Below, one piece after another: positions 51,585 through 59,281 of a stretch of DNA of 64,000 bases; the first letter of the stretch is position 1; every line of letters begins with the position of its first letter. Origin of the DNA: Ornithinibacillus xuwenensis (GTDB lineage Bacteria > Bacillota > Bacilli > Bacillales > Amphibacillaceae). A program made the translations under genes and the position numbers. The notes beneath the pieces were generated by a model that searched no databases, had not been told where the DNA came from, and saw nothing but the letters and a program-made list of their open reading frames with translations. Location of the stretch: assembly GCF_039614845.1 (NCBI RefSeq), contig NZ_JBDIML010000001.1, positions 806,001 through 870,000 on the forward strand. The letters are read 5' to 3'.

Positions 51585-52364
51585 TTACTCAAACATTTGC
51601 TTATTCATTTGACTAATTGCAGCTTTTTCTAAGCGTGAAACCTGTGCTTGCGATATACCAATTTCATCAGCAACTTCCATTTGCGTTTTCCCTTGGAAAA
51701 AGCGTTTATTAAGTATCATCTTTTCTCTTTCATTGAGTTGATACATTCCCTCTTTTAACGAAAGCTTGTCAACCCAAGAATCGTCCTTATCCTTTTCATC
51801 ACTAATCTGATCCACAACATAGATCGGATCTCCACCATCATTATAGATTGGTTCGAATAATGATACGGGGTCTTGTATAGCGTCCATTGCAAATACCACA
51901 TCAGAATGCGGTACACCCATCTCCTCGGCAATTTCAGCTGGAGTAGGTTCCTTAGACGTTTTATTTATAAGCTTTTCACGTACTTGTAATGCCTTGTAGG
52001 CAATATCACGTAATGACCTAGATACACGAATCGGATTATTATCACGTAGGTATCTACGAATCTCACCTATTATCATCGGTACGGCATAGGTTGAAAATCT
52101 TACGTTATGACTTAAATCAAAATTATCAATGGATTTCATAAGTCCGATGCAACCAACCTGAAACAAATCATCTACATATTCACCACGATTGTTAAATCGT
52201 TGGATGACACTCAATACAAGACGTAAGTTTCCATTCACTAGATCTTCTCTCGCAAATATATCCCCCTCTTGCATTTTAATAAATAATTCACGCATTTCTT
52301 CATTGGTTAACACAGGTAGTTTGGATGTATCAACACCACATATTACAACTTTATGTCTAGTCAT
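51585..52364 (-). CDS. sigG: RNA polymerase sporulation sigma factor SigG
   Basis: Late forespore sigma factor. From ATG 52364 (MTRHKVVICGVDTSKLP, seven bases after GGGAGG) it has 259 residues, very close to B. subtilis SigG. Region 2 shows GEYVDDLFQVGCIGLMKSIDNF, followed by YAVPMIIGEIRRYLRDNNPIR, region 3, and the region 4 helix-turn-helix KTQMEVADEIGISQAQVSRL. A frame open far upstream is not used. The gene follows spoIIGA-sigE, as in bacilli, and has a hairpin-bearing leader. Confidence 0.97.
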   Translation of the reverse strand: MTRHKVVICGVDTSKLPVLTNEEMRELFIKMQEGDIFAREDLVNGNLRLVLSVIQRFNNRGEYVDDLFQVGCIGLMKSIDNFDLSHNVRFSTYAVPMIIGEIRRYLRDNNPIRVSRSLRDIAYKALQVREKLINKTSKEPTPAEIAEEMGVPHSDVVFAMDAIQDPVSLFEPIYNDGGDPIYVVDQISDEKDKDDSWVDKLSLKEGMYQLNEREKMILNKRFFQGKTQMEVADEIGISQAQVSRLEKAAISQMNKQMFE

Positions 52365-52381
52365 TCTGTACCCTCCCAGTT

Positions 52382-52409
52382 GGAGATGCTGTTCATGGAC
52401 AGTATCTCC
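52382..52409 (-). promoter_or_regulatory. Hairpin in the sigG 5' leader
   Basis: On the minus strand GGAGATACTGT and ACAGCATCTCC pair with one A-C mismatch around a six-base loop (CCATGA). The stem ends four bases before the sigG ribosome site GGGAGG. A leader hairpin that lowers sigG translation is known from B. subtilis; equivalence here is inferred. Confidence 0.65.
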
Positions 52410-52484
52410 TCTAGAGGGAAAATTTATGCAATGTAAATCACCCAATCACGATGAAAATCCTTATCGATTATTGTAGTATCAAGG

Positions 52485-53207
52485 CTACACCATTTTATTA
52501 AATTCTTTTTTAAGTCGTCTTATAATTTTCTTTTCTAGACGAGAAATATAGGATTGAGAAATTCCCAACATATCTGCAACATCTTTTTGCGTTTTTTCTT
52601 CTTCGCCAATTAAGCCAAAGCGTAGCTCCATTATTTGTTTTTCTCGTGCATTCAGCTGGGATAAAGCATCTTGGAGTAAATGTTTATCTACTTTCGTTTC
52701 TAAATTTTTCGTGATGATATCATCATCCGTCCCTAAAACATCGGACAGTAATAGCTCATTTCCATCCCAATCAATATTTAATGGTTCATCAAAAGAAATC
52801 TCAGATTTTAGTTTATTGTTCCTTCTCAAATACATGAGAATTTCATTTTCAATACATCTCGACGCATATGTAGCTAGCTTAATTTTCTTTTCCGGATTGA
52901 AGGTATTTACAGCCTTAATTAATCCTATTGTTCCAATACTTATTAAATCTTCAATATTGATTCCTGTATTTTCAAATTTACGAGCAATATAAACGACTAA
53001 TCTCAGGTTACGTTCAATCAATACTGATCGTGCCGAAGAATCTCCCTTCGTTAGTAATACAAGCAGTTCACTCTCTTCTTCCTTTGATAAGGGTGGTGGC
53101 AGTGCTTCACTTCCACCTATATAATATATTTCTTCTGACTTAATCCCTAGTTTTATTAATAATCTGTACCACCATAATCGCATTCTAATTTTAAGTTTCT
53201 TCACCAT
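52485..53207 (-). CDS. sigE: RNA polymerase sporulation sigma factor SigE (pro-sigma-E)
   Basis: Early mother-cell sigma factor, made as an inactive membrane-bound precursor. The 240-residue protein has an N-terminal pro-sequence of about 28 residues, basic and hydrophobic (LRLWWYRLLIKLGIK-like), followed by YYIGGSEALPPPL, the SpoIIGA cleavage region. Region 2 has INIEDLISIGTIGLIKAVNTF and region 4 the QKDVADMLGISQSYISRLEKK helix-turn-helix. AAAAGGAG precedes the ATG. It follows spoIIGA by 17 bases. Confidence 0.97.
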   Translation of the reverse strand: MVKKLKIRMRLWWYRLLIKLGIKSEEIYYIGGSEALPPPLSKEEESELLVLLTKGDSSARSVLIERNLRLVVYIARKFENTGINIEDLISIGTIGLIKAVNTFNPEKKIKLATYASRCIENEILMYLRRNNKLKSEISFDEPLNIDWDGNELLLSDVLGTDDDIITKNLETKVDKHLLQDALSQLNAREKQIMELRFGLIGEEEKTQKDVADMLGISQSYISRLEKKIIRRLKKEFNKMV

Positions 53208-53223
53208 GTATCGCTCCTTTTCG

Positions 53224-54144
53224 TCATGCTGAGTGTACAGCAGCTAATTTTATGATTTGTGGGTTTAATAAGCAATGGTATCGTTTGTCTTTCGTTAAGG
53301 CAGCAAATTGAATGCCAACTAAAAGCTTTGTAGAAACAATTCGTTGCCCTTCATAAAAAATGGTTAATTCATCTGGTTTAATTGTAAACAATAAGTTGCT
53401 TTTCCCTTCTACTCCTTGGAATGGCACGATTTTTATGTGCTCTTCCCAACCGGCTGGGATCTTGTCAACATTAATTTCTTCAGCTGCTTGTTTTAATTGG
53501 TCCCATTCTTCCTGTTCAAACCATTGAATTAAGAAGGATTCATCACAGATAACAACTGGTCTTTTTGTTAATGGGTCAACTAATTGATTGCCACTATCAA
53601 TGTATCCAAACGTAGAGAATGTTCTCTTCTTAATCATAAGCGTTACATTATATAATTGGTCGTATCGAATCTTTTCTATTGCATGCTTGTCCATACGGCT
53701 CTTCGTGAACCAAAAGGCAATTGGAAATCCAATTACTACAAACATCCAACTCACTGGGTCTCCATAACCACTACTAAAGGAAAAGATTCCCGAAGTCGAT
53801 AAAGCTATTGGTTCTTGTAAAAAATAGTGCGCAGCGAATAATCCACCTCCAATGGCAAAGGATACAAAATAGAATAGTAAAAGTTGCTTCATCGTTCGAT
53901 TTACCGATACAAATCGGAATGTAACCAAAATAATTAGAATAGAATATACTATCTTCCCAATTACGGTCGTGATGTAGGACTCAGGAAAGTAAAGAGTAAT
54001 TGGCACAATAAGGGACGCAACAAATGCTCCAAGCACTAATCTAATTTTGGATGTATGCTCCCTACATAGTGCTTGTGTAAGCAATAACAGCATCATGTCC
54101 AAAAGAAGATTTAATACCCAAACCGCATCAAGGTATATGGTCAT
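53224..54144 (-). CDS. spoIIGA: Sporulation sigma-E processing peptidase SpoIIGA
   Basis: Membrane aspartic protease that removes the pro-sequence of SigE after receiving the SpoIIR signal from the forespore. From ATG 54144 (MTIYLDAVWVLNLLLD, after AAAGGAAG) it has 306 residues: five N-terminal membrane spans (about 1-145) and a C-terminal protease domain with the catalytic Asp183 in YIDSGNQLVDP, the same position as in B. subtilis. Operon with sigE. Confidence 0.95.
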   Translation of the reverse strand: MTIYLDAVWVLNLLLDMMLLLLTQALCREHTSKIRLVLGAFVASLIVPITLYFPESYITTVIGKIVYSILIILVTFRFVSVNRTMKQLLLFYFVSFAIGGGLFAAHYFLQEPIALSTSGIFSFSSGYGDPVSWMFVVIGFPIAFWFTKSRMDKHAIEKIRYDQLYNVTLMIKKRTFSTFGYIDSGNQLVDPLTKRPVVICDESFLIQWFEQEEWDQLKQAAEEINVDKIPAGWEEHIKIVPFQGVEGKSNLLFTIKPDELTIFYEGQRIVSTKLLVGIQFAALTKDKRYHCLLNPQIIKLAAVHSA

Positions 54145-54182
54145 GATACGCTTCCTTTCTTGACGGACTAAGTGCATATCCT

Positions 54183-54269
54183 AGACTTATAAGAAGAACT
54201 GACAATTAATAATAAGTATCCATCCGTTGTTCTTAGAGCTGTGGCATTATCTAGTTCTCTTATAAGTCT
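54183..54269 (-). other. Long inverted repeat in the spoIIGA leader
   Basis: AGACTTATAAGAAGAACT (54183-54200) and AGTTCTCTTATAAGTCT (54253-54269) are inverted copies of each other, 17 bp with one bulged base, enclosing 52 bases. The inner arm ends about 39 bases before the spoIIGA ATG. It would form a strong hairpin in the transcript, but there is no T-tract, so it is not an obvious terminator. Confidence 0.6.
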
Positions 54270-54293
54270 GTACAAAGTTTTAGTATAAAAAGA

Positions 54294-54326
54294 AGTATAG
54301 CTTAGTTAATAAGCGAAGTCTGTCAC
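54294..54326 (-). promoter_or_regulatory. Candidate spoIIGA promoter with long spacer
   Basis: Minus-strand GTGACA (54321-54326) and TATACT (54294-54299) are separated by 21 bases. The B. subtilis spoIIG promoter, activated by Spo0A, is known for an overlong spacer of 22. A 0A-like TGTCGAG (six of seven) lies at 54364-54370 upstream. The 306-base gap 54145-54450 otherwise holds the leader hairpin and the ftsZ terminator. Confidence 0.5.
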
Positions 54327-54406
54327 TTCTTGTATGCAAAATAATGCTAATTTCAACTAGTTATGTCGAGCATTTCCATAAGATAATTCATAGCAAAATG
54401 AATAAA

Positions 54407-54439
54407 AAAGGACGTATCATCCAAGATGATACGTCCTTT
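54407..54439 (-). terminator. Terminator after ftsZ
   Basis: A perfect 14-bp stem, AAAGGACGTATCAT with its complement, closes a five-base loop and is followed on the minus strand by TTTTTTATT. It begins about 12 bases past the ftsZ stop and separates ftsZ from spoIIGA. Confidence 0.95.
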
Positions 54440-54450
54440 AAACATATTAT

Positions 54451-55578
54451 TTATCGATTACGATTTCTGTTTCGTAAGAAGGTAGGAATATCTAAAACAT
54501 CCTCTTCTTGTTTTGGTCTACTTTGTTGAGTAGGTTCTTTTACATAATCATCATTTGCTCTAGTAGCAGCGGTCTGATTATGGGTTACAGTAGGGCGTTG
54601 TCTCGTCGGTTGCTCTACTTTCTTGGTTTCATTAAATCCAGTTGCGATAACTGTTACAATGATTTCATCCTTTAAATCTTCATTAATGACAGAACCGAAG
54701 ATAACATTTACCTCTTCATCGGCAGCATTCGTTACTAAATCAGCTGCTTCCTGTACTTCATAGAGACTTAAATTCGTTCCGCCAGTAATATTCATCAAAA
54801 TACCGTGTGCACCATCGATAGAAGTTTCTAATAATGGAGAAGAAATAGCTTTCTTTGCAGCTTCTGTTGCACGATTTTCTCCTGTTGCAATACCAATTCC
54901 CATTAACGCAGATCCTTTGTTGAACATAATGGTTTTAACATCGGCAAAGTCAACGTTTATCAAGCCTGGTTTCGCAATTAAATCTGAAATACCTTGGACA
55001 CCTTGACGTAAAACATTGTCTGCTTCTCTAAATGCCTCTAGCATTGGCGTATTTTTATCTACAATCTCTAGTAAACGATCGTTCGGGATAACAATTAACG
55101 TATCGACATTGCTCTTTAATGCATCTATACCGGAAACCGCCTGTGAAGATCTTCTTCTTCCCTCAAAAGAGAATGGTCTTGTTACAACACCTACAGTAAG
55201 CGCTCCTAAATCCTTCGCAATCTGTGCAATAACAGGTGCTGCACCAGTACCAGTTCCTCCACCCATACCAGCAGTAACAAAGATCATATCTGCACCCTGT
55301 AGTACTTCTTCTAACTGTTCTTTGCTTTCCTCGGCAGCCTTTTTCCCTACCTCAGGGTTTGCTCCTGCCCCAAGTCCACGTGTAAGCTTTCCACCGATTT
55401 GTAGTTTTATTTCAGCCTTCGATAGGTTTAACGCTTGAGCATCTGTGTTAACTGCAATAAATTCAACACCTTCAACACCATGGTCAATCATACGGTTAAC
55501 AGCATTATTTCCGCCGCCGCCGACACCGATAACCTTTATCGTAGCTAATTGGTCAATACTTGTATCAAACTCTAACAT
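54451..55578 (-). CDS. ftsZ: Cell division protein FtsZ
   Basis: Tubulin-like GTPase that forms the cytokinetic ring and, in sporulation, the polar septum. The 375-residue protein has the GTP-binding tubulin signature GGGTGTG at 106-112, the T7-loop NVDFADVKTIM, and the C-terminal conserved peptide LDIPTFLRNRNRNR that binds FtsA and SepF. AGGAGG precedes the ATG. It follows ftsA by 65 bases. Confidence 0.98.
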   Translation of the reverse strand: MLEFDTSIDQLATIKVIGVGGGGNNAVNRMIDHGVEGVEFIAVNTDAQALNLSKAEIKLQIGGKLTRGLGAGANPEVGKKAAEESKEQLEEVLQGADMIFVTAGMGGGTGTGAAPVIAQIAKDLGALTVGVVTRPFSFEGRRRSSQAVSGIDALKSNVDTLIVIPNDRLLEIVDKNTPMLEAFREADNVLRQGVQGISDLIAKPGLINVDFADVKTIMFNKGSALMGIGIATGENRATEAAKKAISSPLLETSIDGAHGILMNITGGTNLSLYEVQEAADLVTNAADEEVNVIFGSVINEDLKDEIIVTVIATGFNETKKVEQPTRQRPTVTHNQTAATRANDDYVKEPTQQSRPKQEEDVLDIPTFLRNRNRNR

Positions 55579-55643
55579 TTTCGTTCCTCCTAATGTGCAA
55601 ATTACAAGATTTCTAGAAGCTAATTTTAGTATGGGAACGCTGA

Positions 55644-56927
55644 TTAATCGAAGAAATACTTAAATAAATTAGCAATTCCAGATTCTTTTTTATTATTTTC
55701 ACTTGTACTTGTTGTTTTTGTCGGTTGTTTTTTTACCCGTTTTGGTTTTGGTTCTTCCATCGATGTGCTAATAGCTGGAAATAATTCTTTCCCTTGAATC
55801 TTTGCATTATGATAGGCAAACTGTAAGATTCCTACACCAGCTGTAAATTGTGCTTCTCTTACTCCGATATAATCCGGGATTGCAATTCGAACATTTGCTT
55901 GGAACAAATCTCCTGCAAGTTCAAGTGCCCCAGGCATCTTCATCGTTCCACCAGTTAATACATAACCACCTGGTAATCCTTGGTATCCCATTCTCCGGAT
56001 TTCTCTTTCAGCAAAAGCAAAAATCTCCTCGAGTCTAGCTTCGATCATATCTGCTATTTGTAACTGATTAAAGGTTTGCTTGGCATTACTTCCAATTATG
56101 GACGCTTCAAATACTTCATCCTCTTGGGCATCATTGTAAAATGCATGACCATGGTTTATTTTAATATCTTCAGCTTCCTCAGTTGAAGTCCGTAAGCCAA
56201 TTGATAAATCTTTCGTAATATTATCGCCACCAAGTGGAACAACACTCGTTGAAACAATGTGGTCATTTTCAAAGATGGAGACGGTAGAGCAACCCCCACC
56301 TACATCAATTAATGCAACTCCCAAGTTTTTTTCGTCCTTTGAAAGCGCAACTGTTCCGGCTGCTAATGGTTGGAGAACAATATCTGCTACTTGTAAATTC
56401 GCTCGTTCAACACATTTAAGAATATTATGTAGTACGGTCTTTGAGCAGGTAATAATTGTTCCTTCCATTTCCAAGCGAACGCCAATCATTCCTCTTGGAT
56501 CAGTAATTTCATCTAGCCCATCCACTATAAATTGTTTAGGAATAACATCAATGATTTCTCTTTCCGGTGGTATCGAAATTACTTGAGCCCCATCAATTAC
56601 ACGCTTTACATCTTCATTTGTTATTTCTCGGTTTTCACTTTGTACTGCTACAACACCATGACAAGGCTGCAATTGAATGTGATTGCCACTGATACCGACT
56701 ACTACACTATCAATTTGCATTCCTACCATTCGTTCTGCTTGTTCAACAGCACTACGTATTGAGTGAACGGTTTGATCAATATCGACAATAGCACCTTTTT
56801 TCATTCCATTTGATTTAGCAGTGCCAACACCAATAATGTTTAGTGAGTCATTTAAAACTTCTCCAATTATTACTTTAATTTTTGCTGTACCTATATCAAG
56901 ACTGACAAGTATGTCATTGTTGTTCAA
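55644..56927 (-). CDS. ftsA: Cell division protein FtsA
   Basis: Actin-like ATPase that tethers FtsZ to the membrane. From the TTG at 56927, eight bases after AGGAGG, the 427-residue product starts MNNNDILVSLDIGTAKIKV, matching the typical Bacillus N terminus; a GTG three codons earlier lies inside the ribosome site. ATPase motifs include LDIGTAKIK, ALIDVGGGCSTVSI and GYVLTGGTMKMPG. The C-terminal FKYFFD-like amphipathic segment is the membrane anchor. Confidence 0.96.
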   Translation of the reverse strand: MNNNDILVSLDIGTAKIKVIIGEVLNDSLNIIGVGTAKSNGMKKGAIVDIDQTVHSIRSAVEQAERMVGMQIDSVVVGISGNHIQLQPCHGVVAVQSENREITNEDVKRVIDGAQVISIPPEREIIDVIPKQFIVDGLDEITDPRGMIGVRLEMEGTIITCSKTVLHNILKCVERANLQVADIVLQPLAAGTVALSKDEKNLGVALIDVGGGCSTVSIFENDHIVSTSVVPLGGDNITKDLSIGLRTSTEEAEDIKINHGHAFYNDAQEDEVFEASIIGSNAKQTFNQLQIADMIEARLEEIFAFAEREIRRMGYQGLPGGYVLTGGTMKMPGALELAGDLFQANVRIAIPDYIGVREAQFTAGVGILQFAYHNAKIQGKELFPAISTSMEEPKPKRVKKQPTKTTSTSENNKKESGIANLFKYFFD

Positions 56928-57050
56928 CAAAGGCACCTCCTAATTCAGAAGCATCAAGATAACTAATAGATTGTCTAGTGCAATGATTACTTCTATTATC
57001 TAATTAATACTATACTATAATCTACTATTTTAAAGGATTTTCTTAAAAAA

Positions 57051-57073
57051 AGAAATATATAATAGATATTTCT
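57051..57073 (-). terminator. AT-rich terminator after divIB
   Basis: On the minus strand AGAAATAT and ATATTTCT pair around seven bases and run directly into seven T residues. The stem is AT-only except for one pair, so strength is uncertain. The 209 bases between divIB and ftsA also contain AT-rich sequence with no clear promoter consensus. Confidence 0.55.
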
Positions 57074-57136
57074 CAAAAAAACTAGAAAACTACGCTTAGA
57101 AAAAAATGGATATTACATTACTTCTCTATTATTTCA

Positions 57137-57943
57137 TTAATTCTGTCCGTCTGTTTGAACTTCTTCTTCAGAATCAGCTTCCTCTTCATCCGCTTCCTGA
57201 ACAAAAGCTTCAAAATACGCTCCGACACCTATATGAATAATTCCTTCTTTCCCTGGTTCTAATTGCGCTACAATTGATGGGTAGACAGTCATCCTTTCAG
57301 CAAACTCACGAACTGAGGCTTCCACCATATAACCGTCACTCATATACAAGATGATTTCGTTCTTGTTGCTGTCAGTAGGTGCCCAATGGACTTCTGAAAT
57401 AATATTTAGTATTTTTGTAGGGAGATTGCTTAATTCCTGTGACATGTTAATTAACGTTTCGTCCTCTGTAAAATTAACAAGTAATGGAGCATCTCCAGTT
57501 AACTGATCTTTTTTGCTTTGTGTTAATACCGTTCCATTTCCCAAAATTGGATAATAGCTATTATCCTTTTTTATGTAACCAATTCGCTCATGTTCTATCA
57601 AATGGATTTCTACAGTCCAAGGTAGCTTCGTTTCGACAGTTACCGAATTAACTAGTGGATTGTTTTCCAACGTTCGAATTATTTCCTCTTTATTAATCGT
57701 CCATATATTCGTATCGTCTTGAATTCCACTTTGCTCTATAACCTCTTGCTCTGGATAAAACGAGTTCCCTGTAACAGCAATTGTTTTCACATGGCTAAGT
57801 GGAGACTGGAGATAGACAATGATAGATATTAAGAAGAAAAAAATAGATAGGTAAAATACAAGGCGTCGATTGGCCTTCTTTTTACGGGCTTGTTTCAATT
57901 TTGGAATACGGTCCTCTATTGAAACAATCTTCTCTTTGCTCAT
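57137..57943 (-). CDS. divIB: Cell division protein DivIB (FtsQ)
   Basis: Bitopic division protein of the DivIB-DivIC-FtsL subcomplex. The 268-residue protein has a short basic cytoplasmic N terminus, one membrane span (about 28-46), the POTRA domain starting VKTIAVTGNSFYPEQEVIEQSG, a beta domain, and an acidic C-terminal tail (EEADSEEE). AAAAAGGAAAG precedes the ATG. In B. subtilis murG-murB precede it; here a terminator and inverted repeats separate it from the spoVE-like gene. Confidence 0.94.
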   Translation of the reverse strand: MSKEKIVSIEDRIPKLKQARKKKANRRLVFYLSIFFFLISIIVYLQSPLSHVKTIAVTGNSFYPEQEVIEQSGIQDDTNIWTINKEEIIRTLENNPLVNSVTVETKLPWTVEIHLIEHERIGYIKKDNSYYPILGNGTVLTQSKKDQLTGDAPLLVNFTEDETLINMSQELSNLPTKILNIISEVHWAPTDSNKNEIILYMSDGYMVEASVREFAERMTVYPSIVAQLEPGKEGIIHIGVGAYFEAFVQEADEEEADSEEEVQTDGQN

Positions 57944-57976
57944 TCCTATTCTTTCCTTTTTAGAAAAATTAACACA

Positions 57977-58005
57977 TTAAAACGGCATATGTGATGCCGT
58001 TTTAA
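57977..58005 (-). terminator. Terminator-like perfect hairpin between the spoVE-like gene and divIB
   Basis: TTAAAACGGCAT (57977-57988) and its perfect complement (57994-58005) form a 12-bp stem with a five-base loop. Minus-strand sequence after it is T-rich but interrupted (TGTGTTAATTTTT). Confidence 0.75.
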
Positions 58006-58010
58006 AGAGC

Positions 58011-58085
58011 TAGGTAAATTATAACATACTATTCTAGAAAACATATAGTACACAGTTAATAGTTTTCTATATAAAAATTTACCTA
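58011..58085. repeat. Nested inverted repeat, about 75 bp
   Basis: TAGGTAAATT (58011-58020) is inverted at 58076-58085, and inside it TAGAAAAC (58035-58042) is inverted as GTTTTCTA (58062-58069). Together they could form a long interrupted hairpin. It sits between the spoVE-like gene and the terminator-like hairpin. Confidence 0.6.
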
Positions 58086-58087
58086 AT

Positions 58088-59200
58088 TTATAATTTTGCC
58101 GATCTGCTTATATTAAGTAATATGCCAACTGAGCAAAGTGTGAGTGTTAAAGAAGACCCTCCATAGCTTAAAAAGGGCAGCGTTATACCAGTTACAGGTA
58201 TTAGGCCTATTACAACACTAATATTTATCATGACTTGAACTGTTAGCATGGAAACAATACCAAGTGCTAAGAATCTTCCAAATGAATCTGGAGCTTCAAT
58301 AGCTACTCGGATTCCACGCCAGAATAAAAGAATAAACAAAACCAACAATATTGTTCCACCAATAAATCCAAGCTCTTCACCAAGAATAGCAAAGATAAAA
58401 TCAGTTTGTGGTTCTGGTAAATAAAAATACTTTTGTAGGCTATTTCCTAATCCAACACCCATTAATCCACCTGGTCCAATTGCATACAGTGATTGGATGA
58501 TTTGAAACCCATCTCCTAGTGGATCTTCCCATGGGTTAAGAAAAGCTGTAATTCTACTAATACGATAAGGTGCTGATAATATTAATAACGCAAAACCTAC
58601 AAGACCTAACATCCCCAACCCAGCGAAGTGTAGTATTCTTGCACCAGATACAAAGATCATAATCATACAGGTTAATACCAATACCATTCCTGTCCCTAAA
58701 TCCGGCTGGAGCATAATTAATCCGAAAGCAGCAAAAACAAGAATTAACGCTGGAAAGAAACCTTTTTTAAATGATGTAATATATTTTTGATTTGTAGACA
58801 AGTATACCGATAAAAAAATGATAAGTCCCAGTTTCATAAACTCTGATGGCTGAATACTAAATGCACCAACACCAATCCAACTCTGCGCTCCTCCGCGCGT
58901 CAATCCTACTCCCGGAATTAACACTAGTAATAATAGTCCAAAGCATACTAGAAGAATTATACGCGAGTATCTTGCCCAATTACTATATGGGATGTACATG
59001 AAGAATAACATCCCAGCTACACCCACCCCTGCAAATAATAGCTGTCGTTTAACAAAATAGAATGAATCTGCGTATTTATATTCAGCCCATATATAAGAAG
59101 AACTGTACACCATTACAATTCCAATTAGTAACAATAGTAAAATTATCGAAAGCAGAAAATAATCTGGCTTGTCCTTAATTGTAATACGATTTTTAAACAA
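58088..59200 (-). CDS. spoVE: SEDS-family glycosyltransferase, SpoVE/FtsW-like
   Basis: Polytopic peptidoglycan polymerase of the SEDS family. From the TTG at 59200, eight bases after AAGGGG, it has 370 residues and ten membrane spans. Conserved segments include FFVKRQLLFAGVG, QPSEFMKLGLIIFLS, MLQPDLGTGMVLVL with the catalytic Asp, EPQTDFIFAILGEELGFIG, and TGITLPFLSYGGSSL. Location after murD fits SpoVE, the sporulation cortex enzyme of bacilli; it might instead be the vegetative FtsW in this species. The symbol is by synteny. Confidence 0.85.
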   Translation of the reverse strand: MFKNRITIKDKPDYFLLSIILLLLLIGIVMVYSSSYIWAEYKYADSFYFVKRQLLFAGVGVAGMLFFMYIPYSNWARYSRIILLVCFGLLLLVLIPGVGLTRGGAQSWIGVGAFSIQPSEFMKLGLIIFLSVYLSTNQKYITSFKKGFFPALILVFAAFGLIMLQPDLGTGMVLVLTCMIMIFVSGARILHFAGLGMLGLVGFALLILSAPYRISRITAFLNPWEDPLGDGFQIIQSLYAIGPGGLMGVGLGNSLQKYFYLPEPQTDFIFAILGEELGFIGGTILLVLFILLFWRGIRVAIEAPDSFGRFLALGIVSMLTVQVMINISVVIGLIPVTGITLPFLSYGGSSLTLTLCSVGILLNISRSAKL

Positions 59201-59281
59201 TAAAAACACCCCTTACCAAATTGATATAGGGGCGTTTCTTTTAATGGGTATAACCTTTACTTTAAAACTTCATACAAGCCC

